A DNA stretch of 5,836 bases, taken from assembly GCA_905478675.1 (NCBI GenBank), contig CAJQJI010000084.1:1-5836 (forward strand). The letters are read 5' to 3'. This DNA is from Candidatus Altimarinota bacterium (GTDB lineage: Bacteria > Patescibacteriota > Gracilibacteria > UBA4473). Position numbers and translations under genes: made by a program. Below, in pieces: positions 5,819 through 5,836 of this stretch. The notes beneath the pieces were generated by a model that saw only the letters and a program-made list of their open reading frames with translations, was not told the origin of the DNA and did not search any database. The stretch's first letter is position 1. Each line of letters starts with the position of its first letter.

Positions 5819-5836
5819 GGTGTTATTGATTTGGGA

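Overview
The window is bacterial DNA. It has bacterial -35/-10 promoters, a CCA-encoding tRNA gene, an intrinsic terminator and a type I restriction gene. I cannot fix the taxon. All four readable genes end in TAA and the long frames read through without in-frame TGA, so nothing suggests a recoded TGA. None of the three visible start codons has a clear Shine-Dalgarno sequence. A candidate-phylum (Patescibacteria-like) genome is possible, but this is only an impression.

Left part (1-1753), apparently resident chromosome: the C-terminal end of a probable surface protein with an Ig-like fold (1-267, plus strand) converges on, and overlaps by 11 bases, a CPA2-type Na+/H+ antiporter gene (257-1483, minus strand). 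The antiporter gene and a tRNA-Asn(GTT) gene (1679-1753, plus strand) are transcribed divergently, each from a recognisable sigma-70-type promoter in the 1490-1678 spacer.

Junction (1735-1952): the last 17 bases of the tRNA-Asn gene up to the first C of CCA (1735-1751) are repeated exactly at 1919-1935, 184 bases downstream. This is the signature of tRNA-targeted site-specific integration. The interval between the copies has no credible gene. It holds a bidirectional intrinsic terminator followed by a dense run of inverted repeats.

Right part (1953-5836), probably imported: a minus-strand, translationally coupled pair. A type I restriction endonuclease subunit HsdR (2645-5818) is followed, through a TAATG stop/start overlap, by a YgjP-type zinc metallopeptidase (1953-2645). 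Spot counts show lower G+C here than in the antiporter gene. The hsdM and hsdS genes needed for a working system are not in the window and would be expected to the right. The simplest reading is a defence island whose left edge abuts an attachment-site duplicate next to tRNA-Asn. The most unusual items are the 184-base structured unit between the two att-like copies and the protease tightly coupled to HsdR.
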